Source of the DNA: Nitzschia sp. DOCU1 | Lineage: Eukaryota; Bacillariophyta; Bacillariophyceae; Bacillariales; Bacillariaceae | NCBI GenBank assembly: GCA_951394045.1 | Contig: OX595985.1 | Span: 1,054,001-1,118,000, forward strand | Length of the DNA stretch: 64,000 bases | Reading direction: 5' to 3' | Part shown: in pieces, positions 21,550 through 32,176 of the stretch | Position numbering within the stretch: the first letter of the stretch is position 1 | Layout of the letters: each line of letters starts with the position of its first letter | The notes under the pieces: model-generated | Told to the model about the DNA's origin: nothing | The model's input: only the letters and a program-made list of their open reading frames with translations | Database searches by the model: none | Position numbers and translations under genes: made by a program

Positions 21550-22175
21550 AGAAAAAGGGTGGGATTGGCAGTATTGCTGTTCCTAGTCCTGTGGCACCCT
21601 ATGAACAACTAGCACCGTCTCGAGAAGAAGCAAACACGACCATGGCACGCCAGATACACGAGTTTTTACATGTCGTTGTCGTCGTTGTCGAAGCGTTGAT
21701 TCGACTTGAATGTTGGGTCCCATTCTGTGACAGTGGTTTGTATTGTACAAGACAGTATATCAGCCACTGGGAGCCCACGCCCTGTGTGCCCTATGGCGGG
21801 AGTAGAGGCGAGACCGGATTTGCATATCTTTCTTTGGACACCATGCCCGCGAATCATGGTATGTATGCTAGAATTGCTTAGGTGACGACGCACAATAGTG
21901 AGGTACGCAATCTTTTGAAGAGGAAAAGCAACGGTTGACATAGATTATTTCTCGCATTCTGGCAAGTTTGTACTTCTACAAATTGTTTCACCTCTCCACT
22001 CTGGTTAATTATCCATCACCTCCTCTAAATTAAATAGTGGAAAACCACACCACGCAACCCTATTATCTTTACATAGCTCCTGGGAGACAGAGATGAGACT
22101 GCGATGAAGATCTTAGCTCCTGGGAGACAGAGATGAGACTGCGATGAAGATCTTGGGGCAAAAGAAAAAATGCTG
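21550..22175. repeat. Intergenic region with a perfect 40-bp tandem duplication
   Basis: Bases 22074-22113 are repeated exactly at 22114-22153. The pair ends 22 nt from the 3' end of the tRNA-Ile gene. The rest of the gap shows no gene. Confidence 0.85.
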
Positions 22176-22249
22176 TACTCGTAGTGGGGATCGAACCCAC
22201 GACCTTGGGTTTATTAGACCCACGCTCTAACCAGCTGAGCTATACAAGC
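22176..22249 (-). tRNA. tRNA-Ile (anticodon AAU)
   Basis: The minus strand folds into a 74-nt cloverleaf: a 7-bp acceptor (GCTTGTA with TACGAGT, containing G-T pairs), a GCTC/GAGC D-stem, a TGGGT/ACCCA anticodon stem with loop CTAATAA (anticodon AAT in DNA), a GTGGG/CCCAC T-stem with loop TTCGATC, and discriminator A. No intron and no encoded CCA. It is identical to the gene at 39134-39207. Confidence 0.95.
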
Positions 22250-22463
22250 GATAGTATTGGAGCTATTTTTATAATTCAAAAAGGCTAATGTGTTGATGCG
22301 AAAACTTGCAGTACATGTCATCTCATCATCGCCGTTTGGTGCATTCATTGATAACGATCACAGCTGGCTGACCCCACAACCTATACCTTTGGCTCTGATC
22401 ATTGGAAACTTTCTTCCCTTTTAGAACCTGCGTCAACAGAAATTGGAGTATCGAAAAGAAACG

Positions 22464-23237
22464 ATGGTTCGGTGGGCGCTCGCATCGATGTTTTCGTCAT
22501 CACTTCTTGTGCTTATTTTCGGGTTTTGTTTTTATTACGCGGAGGCTAATGCCGAGGAAATCAGCATGGGGACAACGCTGGTGGCGCTGAAGTATGACGG
22601 GGGAGTCGTAGTGGGTGCAGATTCGAGGACATCTGTGTTTCCGATGGTCAGCAATAAGTTTGCCAAGAAAATCAACGTGGTTGTCAACACTGACGAAGTT
22701 TCGTGTGCCATCTGCCGCTCGGGCAGTGCCGCCGATACTCAGTTTCTAGCCGATGCTGCAAAGGAAAACTTTCTATCACGTCGCTGGAAAGATAACTTTC
22801 TCCACCCAACAGTCTCGCAAGTTGCCCACTATTTACGACACAGAATGAGATCGGATTCCTCGTCTCGGACATTCCAAGCCAGCCTGATTTGTGCCGGAAG
22901 GGACGATAGTGGCGGCAGAATATTTGCCATTGCTGTGGATGGCGGGGCGATGCTCGAAGAAGACGTCTTTTGTGTGAGTGGTTCTGGTTCAACCTTTTTA
23001 GTTGGTTATTTGGATTCGTTGAATATGAATCCATCGAAACTCTGTTCAGAGAGGGAGGCGATTGAGTTGGTGTCAAAGCTGCTAAAGTTGAGCATGACAA
23101 GGGATGGGGCGTCTGGCGGTTTGATAAGGATGATAGTACTGAAGAAAGGGGGAACACAAGAGCTGGTCGAATATCCAGAACCAGGTGTACTTGTGGAGCT
23201 GCCAGGATTTGCAGAAGCATCGTCAGTGGAAATATAG
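22464..23237 (+). CDS. 20S proteasome beta1-type (PSMB6-like) subunit with signal peptide-like N-terminus
   Basis: Single exon, 257 aa; the only plausible ATG is at 22464. Taking Thr37 as mature residue 1 (sequence SMG/TTL), the catalytic set falls exactly in register: Thr1, Asp17 in VVGADSRT, Lys33 in FAKKIN, plus the CRSGSAADTQ and RDGASGG blocks of beta1. Beta1 gives the caspase-like activity of the proteasome. Instead of a normal propeptide, the first 30 residues form a textbook signal peptide: a charged start, a core around SSSLLVLIFGFCFYY and EANA before the cleavage point. This would leave a six-residue propeptide. Function outside the cytosol or nucleus (ER or periplastid space) is inferred only from this. 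Confidence 0.88.
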   Translation: MVRWALASMFSSSLLVLIFGFCFYYAEANAEEISMGTTLVALKYDGGVVVGADSRTSVFPMVSNKFAKKINVVVNTDEVSCAICRSGSAADTQFLADAAKENFLSRRWKDNFLHPTVSQVAHYLRHRMRSDSSSRTFQASLICAGRDDSGGRIFAIAVDGGAMLEEDVFCVSGSGSTFLVGYLDSLNMNPSKLCSEREAIELVSKLLKLSMTRDGASGGLIRMIVLKKGGTQELVEYPEPGVLVELPGFAEASSVEI

Positions 23238-23984
23238 TGGGGCCAGGACCAAAGGGTCGGCGACCTGCAGTATCAAGCGTGTGTCCCTGGTTGTACCTGG
23301 TACAGCCCACAACCCCAGAGTGTTAACCTTTTGTCACCACGTGGCTTGGAGTCGAAATCGATCTTATATGCGATGTTGGTCAAATCTTGGAGTTGCATGC
23401 ATTCAACAATAGGGCCACGGAAACCAGTTGCTGTAGTGTGGGGTCCTATGGCCGTTGTAAGACGAAGTGGGGCGCTTGCTGCATGTGAAGGAGAAGCATC
23501 TATTCTTCTTGGCCATCGCATGGACAGTGTAAAGCTACGCCCTCGCTATAAAGTAAACATCGAAACGGGTCAAGAGAAGAAGACGAACTTGATAGTAGAG
23601 CAAAAGGTTTGTAGGCCCCAAAACTAGCACAACAAATTTATTGCAGTGGTCCTGGTATTAGCTTACTTTATTTGTAGAGTATCTCTCTCCATTGGCTCTT
23701 ACCCGGAGTAGCTTGTGGGATAATATAGACGATCTCGGTACATTGCTCTTTTTCGATGTCTCCGAGACATTCCGCGCACGTCTTTCGGGCGGAAGGCGTT
23801 CCCGTGGCCAAGTGATGCGCAAACTGTAGCGGTGGTATCTTTCCCAGTCACGGACCGGCGCCGGCGGGATCATGATCGATGGGGGATCCTCGGCGGCAAG
23901 CATCATGACGACACTCCACAGCAAACATAAAGTCCACTTTGAAAGCAACGCCGACGTAGAGAATCTGAACCGTATCTATTTGCA
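23238..23984. other. Intergenic region upstream of the MATE gene
   Basis: 747 nt. Short ORFs occur on both strands, one minus-strand frame starting at an ATG at 23521 (82 aa), none with recognisable features. It must include the MATE promoter. Confidence 0.35.
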
Positions 23985-25737
23985 ATGGGTGATTCCGAAG
24001 CAGGAAACGAAGCCACCCCGTTGGTGGCAAAGAAAGCGTTGGTGGGAGAGTCGACCGAGCCCAACACTGACGTCCTTCCACCGTTTCTAGACGATGTCCT
24101 GGATACTGTCAAACTTGGAGTGCCGATTTTTATTTCCATGTTGTCGTGGGTTGGAGTAAGTCAAATTGATCCTACCATCCTATCCGATCGACCATACCTT
24201 GCTAACTCGCAGTTCACTGCGTGCAGATGAAAACAACGGATACGGCGCTTCTGGGACACGTATCTGGTGAATCGCTTTCGGCCGCAGCGTTGAGTGATCT
24301 GTGGACCATGTGCTCTGGCATATTGATTCAAGGACGAGTCCTCGATATTTTGGTTGGCGGAGCAGTTGGCGCAGGCAATCCAAAGCTGGCAGGAATCTAC
24401 CTTCAGGTGGCGTACGCGGTAATCTCGGTTGTCGGAATCTTTGTCATTATTGCATGGAATTTCACAGAACAAGTTTGGGTGACTTTTGGCAGTGACGCCG
24501 AGATAAGCAAGATGGCTGGATACTATGCGTCGGTTCTCTCCTTGTCTATTCCAGGGCAGCTAATCTTTTCGCAGCTATCACAGTTTTTCTCGGCGCAACG
24601 AATCATGCACCCAGAAGTCAATGCGTCTTCTTTTGCAATGGTTTGCAATTTGGCATTTGGACTTATCTTCGTGTTGGGCATTCCGATTCCAAATTTTGAA
24701 GGCTACGGCTTTGTGGCATGCCCTTGGGTAACCACCAGCGCAGTGTACATTCAACTTCTGCTTGTCTGGTATGTTTACATTTTTCACCAAAGACTGCATG
24801 AACCCTGCTGGGGCGGATGGTCTCTTCAAGAAATAACTTGGGCCCGAATAAAGACATTTTCGGTACTATACTTCCCCGCTGCGTTTGGTGTGGCGTCGGA
24901 TTTCTGGCGCGTCGCTGTGATTGGCGCTATTGCCGCGACGCTTGGCGAAGAGGAGGTCGCAGTCTTTAACACGTCATATCGAATAATGTGGATTAACTTG
25001 GTTCTGGTGGTTGCATTGGCAGGAGCATCTGGAATCAACATGAGTATGCGTCTCGGTCGACTTGACTCCCGCGGAGCCAAACAATCTGGTCACATCGGAG
25101 TTGGAATGAGTTCGGCTGTCTGCCTGATTATTGGCGCCTTGGTTTGGTCTCAGATTAGGGCCTTTGGCCAAATCTTTACCAACGATCCCATCTTTCTCGA
25201 CATGTTTGCGGAAGTGCGAACTCCTTTCTGTATCACGTTAGTGTTGATGAATATCGCGATTGCCATCGAAAGGATCCCATATAGCATGGGCAGGACACAA
25301 GGTTTGTAGTTGATCTTACGCGTTTGGTGTCTTCTCTTTCTATGAGTCTCTAACAAATGTTTGCTCGTAATATAAAGAGGTCTTCTGGTACGGTCTTGTT
25401 GCCTCGTGGGGAGCTCAAGTGCCTGCTGTCCATCTTTGTACAAAATACTGGAGAATGGACCTGATTGGACTCTACACCGGAATGGCCATTGGTTACGCTG
25501 TTCTGGTGATCCTGTATAGTTGGATTGCTTTTACGAGGTAAGTCATTTCCTAGTTTGAATGGCAAGGTTATTTTCACAACGCAAGGTCTTACCAAGCAAT
25601 TTTCTGTCTTTGTCCTTCTCCTGCTCTGCTATGTGCGTCGGTTGTCGTTGCTCTGCCCATTTCTGGTTAGTGACTGGAAAAAGTACGCCCAGCTTGCAAG
25701 GCTTCGTTCAGAATCATCATCGATGGGTGACGAATAG
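23985..25737 (+). CDS. MATE-family multidrug/toxin efflux transporter
   Basis: Four exons: 23985-24155, 24227-25301, 25378-25537 and 25671-25737; 490 aa. Introns of 71, 76 and 133 nt have GT-AG ends. MATE marks: an N-terminal VPIFISMLSWVG helix, then TDTALLGHVSGESLSAAALSD, and paired six-helix halves including GAGNPKLAGIYLQVAY and the second-half block GASGINMSMRLGRLDSRGAK. The C-terminal helix pair is GLVASWGAQVPAVH and YTGMAIGYAVLVILY, with a short cytosolic tail. MATE proteins exchange H+ or Na+ for organic cations or metabolites across vacuolar or plasma membrane; the substrate is unknown. Confidence 0.92.
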
Positions 25738-26007
25738 GGGGGAGGAAAAAGTCTTATTGAAGTAATTCTTATATAGTTAATGATTCTACAGGCACTGATA
25801 CCGAATGGACATGACCGTCATATCAGCCAGGTGGAGTGCATCTTCACGTCGTAACGCATCCATTCAAGCAGCAAGTGCATGGTGGTACATATATCAACGC
25901 GTTGGTACAGAGGTTCTAGCTTGAAATACAGGGTGCGAGTGCAATGCCCAGGTCGGGGCTAGAAGATTCCTCTTCCACTAGCGCACGAAGCAAAAGCGGG
26001 GCAGCTT

Positions 26008-26709
26008 CTACACCGACACTTCCTGTGAAAGAATGGTCTCGACTTGCTTGTCGGCCTTCTTGCAACCAGAGAATAGACCCGCGAAGATTTGGAAGAAGCC
26101 CTTCTTCTTCTTCTCCGCCTTGACTGGAGCTCGAGCTGGAGCTTGCTCAGGGGCTTGCTCAGGAGCGGCCTCAGGGGCAGCACTTTTTGCCATGGCCTCT
26201 TCAGCAGCGGCCTTCTTCGCCTGGGCAGCATCCCTTGCAAGCTTTGCGCGAGCCACCTTTTGGATTTGGGTTGCCTTTTCGTTTTCAAGCTTTTCTTGCT
26301 CAATTTTTTCGTGGCAGGACTTGTGCGAAAACTTTCCAGGCTCTCCCTCAACTTCTACGCTTTCTTCGTTGTACAGGATGGGTGTTTCACAATGAGAACA
26401 AGACCCCTTGGATCCAAATCCACAGCACGCAAGTGTGGAGAAATCGAAGCAAGCAAACGAGTTGGTAACCTCCGAAGGATCGCAAGACACCTGGACGTCA
26501 TACTTTTCGTCCGTCTGAGCGGGGGTTTCAGCCCCTTCATCAGTGGCCTTATCTTCGGTCTGAGCGGGAGTCTCCTCAGGGCTTGGCGCTTCTTCATCGC
26601 TTGGTGCTTCGTTGCTGTCCGCTTTGCTAGGAGCGGTCATCATCTCACTCTCAACAGCCGCAGGCTCTTCTGTGGTCGTGGGAACGGTGTCTTCTGCTTT
26701 GGGAGCCAT
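26008..26709 (-). CDS. Acidic protein with LIM-like zinc knuckle and IQ motif
   Basis: Single exon, 233 aa. Residues ~1-70 are Glu/Pro/Thr-rich and disordered. Residues ~95-135 have a Cys/His pattern (CSHCETPILYNEE, then FSHKSCHEK) like half of a LIM or LIM-like zinc finger. ATQIQKVARAKLARDAAQ is an IQ-type calmodulin-binding helix. An Ala/Pro/Glu repeat and a basic-aromatic tail (KKKKGFFQIFAGLFSGC) follow. That tail resembles KKSFFATMCSCFGG in the small protein at 34734-35136. It may be a membrane-peripheral adaptor; the function is unknown. Confidence 0.7.
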   Translation of the reverse strand: MAPKAEDTVPTTTEEPAAVESEMMTAPSKADSNEAPSDEEAPSPEETPAQTEDKATDEGAETPAQTDEKYDVQVSCDPSEVTNSFACFDFSTLACCGFGSKGSCSHCETPILYNEESVEVEGEPGKFSHKSCHEKIEQEKLENEKATQIQKVARAKLARDAAQAKKAAAEEAMAKSAAPEAAPEQAPEQAPARAPVKAEKKKKGFFQIFAGLFSGCKKADKQVETILSQEVSV

Positions 26710-27329
26710 GGTGGTGTACTAACTTTTATTTGACGTCGTTAACGCGTTGATAATGAGAATGTCAAGTTACGATTCGGAGTGTTGATAGAAAAATGCTTCC
26801 AACAGCTCCTTTTCTGTCCAATTTTTTTAAGGAATCATGTGACGAGCAATAGAAAAGGGGGCGGGAGTCGGTAGTCGATTGGCATCAAGTGATGGTCCAG
26901 CGAGGAGAACGGTCGCTCAACGTCTAAGCAAATGAACGTTGCGACATATTTAGCAAGAATAAATAGAGCCTACCACACGTTGCGACGTCGCTGTTTGGGA
27001 AATTTTGAGGATTTGCACGTGCTTTCAGCGGCGATATAGCGCACCTTTTGTATGTAGACCGCGCCAGGCAGTCCTTTTGTAGTGCGGCAACGTGACGGTG
27101 TACGAAGCCCGTCTGTCCTCGTAGGACTCCCTCCAACCAAACGACGAACACACAAAAAAGCACCTCCGAAATTCACGGAGCGACGATGAGTGCTGTCGTA
27201 GCCGTCGAAAGAGACGTATTGCCATCTCACTATGGCGCCGGCAATTCGGTAGGGAAGCGTTGGCACTTTCGTCGATGAAGAATTTGCACTGAACAAGGTT
27301 TAATCCTGTTCTACTATACTTTTGCCACC
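26710..27329. promoter_or_regulatory. Divergent intergenic region
   Basis: 620 nt between the LIM/IQ-like gene (minus) and the CIR/RP9-like gene (plus). Minus-strand frames here lack ATG starts or domains. It must hold both promoters. Confidence 0.35.
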
Positions 27330-28379
27330 ATGGTTCAAGGAATGGCATTTTTGTCCAAGAAGGGCTTCAACCCACATAACCAAGTCAATCGAAAACAGGT
27401 TTATGAAGCCCAGCAACAGTCGAAACTTGAGAAAGAGCGAGCACGTCAGCGGGAAGAGCAACTGAAGCGAGAACGGGAAGATGAAGAGTTGTGTGCTGCC
27501 AGACACAATGGCGATGGCTCACAGGCGCAGCTTCGATTTATGTACGATGCACCCCCGGGACTGGAGACCAAGGAAGAAAAGCAACAAAAAAAGGAATCGA
27601 CGACGAATTCGAATGATTTAACTCAAGTCCAACCCGGGGACGATCCGGCGGCTGCTGCATTTCGTCGTATGCTGGCAGCGTCAGCTTCATCGGCAGAAGA
27701 GGTACCGGAAGGGAGTAACGAGGCACACACTGGTGATGAAGAGAAGAAGCTGGGCTTTGCACCTGTGCTGCAGGGGAGTACATTGGAGCGTGAGCTGGAA
27801 AGGTCCAACGATACCAGATCAGCGTTGGAGAAGGCAGTTGGTCGCAAGGATCGCGGGAGTGTACTCACGCTGGAAGAACAGGTAGCACGCTTCCCCCAGC
27901 TTAAAAACGCTCCGATGGCAAAGGGGATGAGCGCCACTGATGTCAATGTGAGCTTCAAGCCATTAGGCGCTGAGTTGCGCAATGTCAAGTGTTTGGCTTG
28001 TGGGGTCTGGGGCCATTCCAGAGGCGATAGGGAATGTCAGCTGACAGGGTGGGATCCGTTTAGCGTGCGTCCACTCGAATCAACAGCGGCGTCCTCGTCG
28101 ATTCGACCGACACAGACCGAATTGAAATCAGGCCGAAGTACTGCCGACGATGACAACGCTCGCCGGAAGTCCAGTCGTAGTGACAGTGACGACGCCTCGT
28201 CAGCTAGTTCATCTTCGTCTAGCGACGACGATAGCCGAAGAAAGCGAAAACGAAAGCACCGCTCAAAGCATAAGAGGAAAGAATCCAAGCGGAGTCGACG
28301 GCATCGCTCCAGGTCGCCGTCGCGGCGATCCAAGAGTCACAAGTCGAGTAAAAAGAAGCGATCAAGGCGTGACGACTAA
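27330..28379 (+). CDS. CIR-N / RP9-like pre-mRNA splicing-associated protein
   Basis: Single exon, 349 aa. The N-terminus (FLSKKGFNPHNQVNRKQVYE followed by a charged coiled coil) is the CIR_N domain. Residues ~190-245 carry the RP9/PAP-1 block: LKNAPMAKGM, VSFKPLGAELRNVKCLACG, WGHSRGDRECQLTGWDPF, with a CCHC-like knuckle (C-x2-C-x4-H-x4-C). The C-terminal 90 residues are an Arg/Ser/Lys-rich nuclear tail with SRSPSRRS repeats. Such proteins act in the spliceosome and as corepressor partners. Confidence 0.85.
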   Translation: MVQGMAFLSKKGFNPHNQVNRKQVYEAQQQSKLEKERARQREEQLKREREDEELCAARHNGDGSQAQLRFMYDAPPGLETKEEKQQKKESTTNSNDLTQVQPGDDPAAAAFRRMLAASASSAEEVPEGSNEAHTGDEEKKLGFAPVLQGSTLERELERSNDTRSALEKAVGRKDRGSVLTLEEQVARFPQLKNAPMAKGMSATDVNVSFKPLGAELRNVKCLACGVWGHSRGDRECQLTGWDPFSVRPLESTAASSSIRPTQTELKSGRSTADDDNARRKSSRSDSDDASSASSSSSSDDDSRRKRKRKHRSKHKRKESKRSRRHRSRSPSRRSKSHKSSKKKRSRRDD

Positions 28380-29295
28380 CTAGGCTATAGAAACTTAAAG
28401 CAGCTACTGAGCAAGTACTAAGCAATCTTTTCACTCTACAGTACCGGTCAACCTGGAACATTTCTTTGGGAGGGCACTGTCGTCCACTCGAAGGCATCTA
28501 GAATCGCGATCAGTGCTCGAATTGGAGATGTCTATGTGCCATCGCACTTGATGCCAGGGGCCACCAACCAACGATCCGAATTCGAAGCACGGGTTCTGCA
28601 ACTCGCATTGTTCTGCAGCAGGCGATCAGATACGAGGCCAGCCAAAACGTTCGGTTGCCACTAAATCTACCTTTCCGTGACCATGGTCATTCATCAGAGT
28701 TCGAACAGTATGGAGATGAAGGCATGTGTTGTGTTGGCGGCAAAGAGGGTTTGCTACTCCTCTCTCTACCGGTAGACTACCTATTGAATGGATGACTTCT
28801 TGGACTAGGATGCTGTGACTGAATAATGACCGAGGGTAACGCAAAGGGCATATCGAAATGAGAAGGCCGACATCCTCGTTGACATCCAATCAGATGACCC
28901 GATTTCTCGGAGGGAGGCGAGAGACAGTTCTTCCGCCGGCGCAGGAATAAAATAGCGCAGCAAATCAGCGAGCCGCCGGGCATGATGATGACAATAGAAG
29001 AGCAAGGAAAAACAAGAAGAATTCGTCGATATACTTTTACTCATCGGAAGACAATCGGCCTTATTTTGCATCTTGCCCCCGTCAGTGACAGTAAGCCAGT
29101 TGACGTATTTGTTGCGGAGGATAGCGAGGGAAGCTGGAAGTTATCAATTCAACGAAATTTTAAGATTCGCGTCAGTTGAACAGGGAAGCCTATTTGTCGG
29201 TCGTCCAATCCGCCCGAACCAACGTTGAAGTACTTCGACTTGCTGAAATCTTGCTGATGTCATTCTTGCCCTGATCCCAAATCCCAAATCCCAAA
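28380..29295. other. 0.9-kb intergenic region, no confident gene
   Basis: Short open frames only, mostly minus strand and without recognisable domains. Direct runs of CAAATCCCAAATCCC lie just before the next start. Confidence 0.35.
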
Positions 29296-31104
29296 ATGAC
29301 GCTATATGATTCTTCCGCGGGACGAACCAAGTCCTACCTTTCCAAGGTCCCAACGAGCGCTAGACGGGATCAAAAGGAGACACGAAAATCGAACGTGAAA
29401 GACTCGCTCATGAAATTCTTGGATGACTGTGGTGACGAAGATCTGTTGATGGGCGTGGCCAGTCCAAGTCCCGTAAAGAAAAAGAACAACATGTCGTTGA
29501 GCTTGAGCGAGCATGGTCCTCGATCATCGGCATCTTCAACGCCGTCCAAACCGCTTACAGCGGCCCCCAAGCGACGAGCAACAAAAAAGGATCACCTTCT
29601 GGGCAAAAATAATGATCTTCCGTCCCCCAGTAACCCTATGACACCAACCAAAAACTCATTATCCCTTTCTCGAAGTGAGCACGGTACACCTTCCACGCAA
29701 AAGGTTTGCTCCAGGAATCTGACAAATCCCAAGCCAAAAGTCGATGAAGATAGTTCTAGCGACGACGGAAGTTTTGCGGCCGACGAAGGAGGTACGCCAC
29801 TGGACGGAGCAAAAAGTTCGGGAAGCCGATCATCGTCTTCTCGCAAGAAAGATCTGAGCAGCAGCAGTCGAAGCCAGAGCAAAGACACAAGCCGGCGGTC
29901 CATCAAATCTCACTCGTCAGTGTCATCGTCTCGAATACGACGCCAAACCTCGGAAAACGATAAACACCGAACTCATCGATCAGATAGTACACGCAAGGGC
30001 ACAAGAGATGTCCGAAGAACAAAGTCCGAAAGTGCTGCTCCGATGAATTTGGGCGACCTTTTTGCCGGCGCTGAGAAGGCCAGCAGTAGCGGCCGAAGTA
30101 GGAGACGTAATACGTACGACGACGACAATCGATCCGTGTCTAGTTCTCGATCAAGCTTCACGACCATGACGGCATCGCGTACTGGTAGATCGCTGGGGCT
30201 GGATGCAGGGCCTCTGAATGCCTTCTTGAATGCGGGCGAGCGACGGCCGTCAATGGTCGGATCGAGTGCGGCTTCTGTGGGGCCCGGAATTTCGCCAATG
30301 GATCACCAGCCGGACGAAAAATATTTACGCCTCCGTAAGGAACGACAGGATGCAATTTTGGACCAAGCCAAAGGGGATAGATATAAAGCGAAGAAGGAAT
30401 CGGTGTCGACAGACACTACTGAGGATGTACACGCGAGTTTGCACGATGGAATACCGGACGGCGAAGACGACGACCAACCCATGGTAAAAAACAAAAATAC
30501 CGCACTCAAGCGATTCAAGAAAGGTATATCAAAAACAGGAAAAGTTACCAAGAGTACAGCCAAAGGAACAGTCAATGTGGTCCGTGATCCCAAGCGCGCT
30601 GCCATGAAAGTCGGAGGATTCGCGAAAGATGTCGGCAAAGAAACCGCGCAAATGGTACTGAATCCCAAATTAGCAGCGAAGACTGCCGTATCCTTGGGTA
30701 AGGATGTTACCAAAGGTACTCTCAAGGTGACCCAGAATGTTGGAAAAGGCGTGGCAAAGGGCGGTTTGGGTTTGACAAAGACGGTTGCCATGACGGGTGT
30801 AAATGCCACCACCATGGTTGTCGGTACTGCATGGGACGGAGCCGGAAAAGTTGTCAATGGTGCTACAGGTCTGATTTTCAAACATGGAAATGGAGAAAGA
30901 GATGAAGAGTTCGCTGACTACAACGCATCCGAGCTTGAGAGTCGCCGAAAATCTGGAATGTCCTTGTTGGATCGCGTTTCGAATGCAGCAATAAATACAA
31001 GCTCTGCCCCCGTCGATGACAAGCGTCGGGCATCCCGCATGACCAGTCAAAGCATCCCTACTCTACTGGTGGACAATCATACGAAACAGTCTTGGGATTT
31101 TTAG
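29296..31104 (+). CDS. Low-complexity protein with amphipathic Lys/Gly/Thr/Val repeats
   Basis: Single exon, 602 aa. The first ~330 residues are Ser/Arg/Lys/Asp-rich and disordered, with a duplicated SLSLSEHG / SLSRSEHG motif. Residues ~395-530 change to repeated amphipathic stretches (KVTKSTAKGTVNVVRDPKRA, GFAKDVGKETAQMVLNPKLA, GKDVTKGTLKVTQNVGKGVA), each near 11 or 33 residues. This pattern recalls lipid-surface-binding 11-mers of synuclein or perilipin type, but that is only a resemblance. No catalytic domain was seen and the family is not recognised. Codon use and base composition look like those of the neighbours. Confidence 0.7.
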   Translation: MTLYDSSAGRTKSYLSKVPTSARRDQKETRKSNVKDSLMKFLDDCGDEDLLMGVASPSPVKKKNNMSLSLSEHGPRSSASSTPSKPLTAAPKRRATKKDHLLGKNNDLPSPSNPMTPTKNSLSLSRSEHGTPSTQKVCSRNLTNPKPKVDEDSSSDDGSFAADEGGTPLDGAKSSGSRSSSSRKKDLSSSSRSQSKDTSRRSIKSHSSVSSSRIRRQTSENDKHRTHRSDSTRKGTRDVRRTKSESAAPMNLGDLFAGAEKASSSGRSRRRNTYDDDNRSVSSSRSSFTTMTASRTGRSLGLDAGPLNAFLNAGERRPSMVGSSAASVGPGISPMDHQPDEKYLRLRKERQDAILDQAKGDRYKAKKESVSTDTTEDVHASLHDGIPDGEDDDQPMVKNKNTALKRFKKGISKTGKVTKSTAKGTVNVVRDPKRAAMKVGGFAKDVGKETAQMVLNPKLAAKTAVSLGKDVTKGTLKVTQNVGKGVAKGGLGLTKTVAMTGVNATTMVVGTAWDGAGKVVNGATGLIFKHGNGERDEEFADYNASELESRRKSGMSLLDRVSNAAINTSSAPVDDKRRASRMTSQSIPTLLVDNHTKQSWDF

Positions 31105-31245
31105 TTTCTTTCGTCGCTACTAGTTGTGTCTTAATTTCTGCCGAAAACTATACAATTCCTACTTCCACCGCCTAGCTAGTAGAGCGACTTGGTTTATTTC
31201 ATTGCTTCCAATCTAGGCCCTTATCATCCTAAAATATCGCGACAC

Positions 31246-31548
31246 TTAGCCTACTGGCCTCCCAACAACTTTGACCCCTGGCATTTTCAGTAATTTGACT
31301 TGCTTTTGGCCATGCCGTATCTTGTGTTCAATGGTACGAAAATCATTCCGCTTGACTTGCTCTGACTGTTTCCGAAATTCTTCCCTGGCAAACGACGACG
31401 ATGTTTGAGGGTCTTGCCACAGGCTGGTCAGACGAATTCTCTGGGCGTCACTAGCAGCTGCCAATTGGTCCTTTTTGCAGGCTTCGCGCAATACCGTTCT
31501 GTATAGGCTAAGGACTTCCTTTTGCAACCCCGAAAGAGCCTTTTTCAT
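31246..31548 (-). CDS. SDHAF1: LYR-motif succinate dehydrogenase assembly factor 1
   Basis: Single exon, 100 aa from the ATG at 31548. It opens with SGLQKEVLSLYRTVLREA, the SDHAF1 form of the LYR motif. FAREEFRKQ, then a basic helix (IEHKIRHGQKQVKLL) follow, as in the family. SDHAF1 binds the SdhB iron-sulfur subunit in the mitochondrial matrix and recruits the HSC20 co-chaperone through LYR. The length is typical. An extra 5' exon is not needed. Confidence 0.85.
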   Translation of the reverse strand: MKKALSGLQKEVLSLYRTVLREACKKDQLAAASDAQRIRLTSLWQDPQTSSSFAREEFRKQSEQVKRNDFRTIEHKIRHGQKQVKLLKMPGVKVVGRPVG

Positions 31549-32176
31549 CTTGGACAGAATCAACTCGTTGAAACTTTCTGGATCGGATATTGTCTTCGCG
31601 CGTCGGAAAAGGCTAGTAGCGTTGTCTACCTTAGTAAACCCTGGTCAGTTGCGACAGCTGAAGGGACGAAAACAAGAAATGTAATGCAGCGAAACCCAAA
31701 TCAGCAACGCAACACGAAGTGACGACTGGAATGATCAGTTCGACTTCTTTAGTTTTGGCGGGAAACGGCAGCGCGTTAAATACGGTAGGTACGATTCATG
31801 ATTTAACGCCCGGTGAAACGGCTGGGTTCTGAGCCAAAGTTACACCGAGGGAGCAACGCAAAAAGGCGGCGGCAGCAGCGAGCACAAACGAAAAGGCACC
31901 GCTGCGGGAGGAATTTGAGAGCGAAGCCTCCTTCGATGTGAACAACAACATACTTGTTTGCTGTTGATGGCACATGCAGCCTAGGAACTATTGTCATCTC
32001 GCTTTCCCTTGCTTAAGTTGCCCTCCTGATCCTAGTGGGCTCTATTGTAATCTTTGGATAACATCGCAATCTGCCCTCGTTTGTGCCGTTTCTTCGCTGA
32101 AATTCAAGTTCCATCGTATACATTTGGCCCATCGAACAGGGGCCTTTCTGTCTCCAGGCCGAAAGTGTCGTTCAAT
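31549..32176. promoter_or_regulatory. Divergent intergenic region, SDHAF1 / LRR protein
   Basis: 628 nt. The LRR frame is open upstream to 32054 without an ATG. Nothing else was recognised. Confidence 0.35.
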
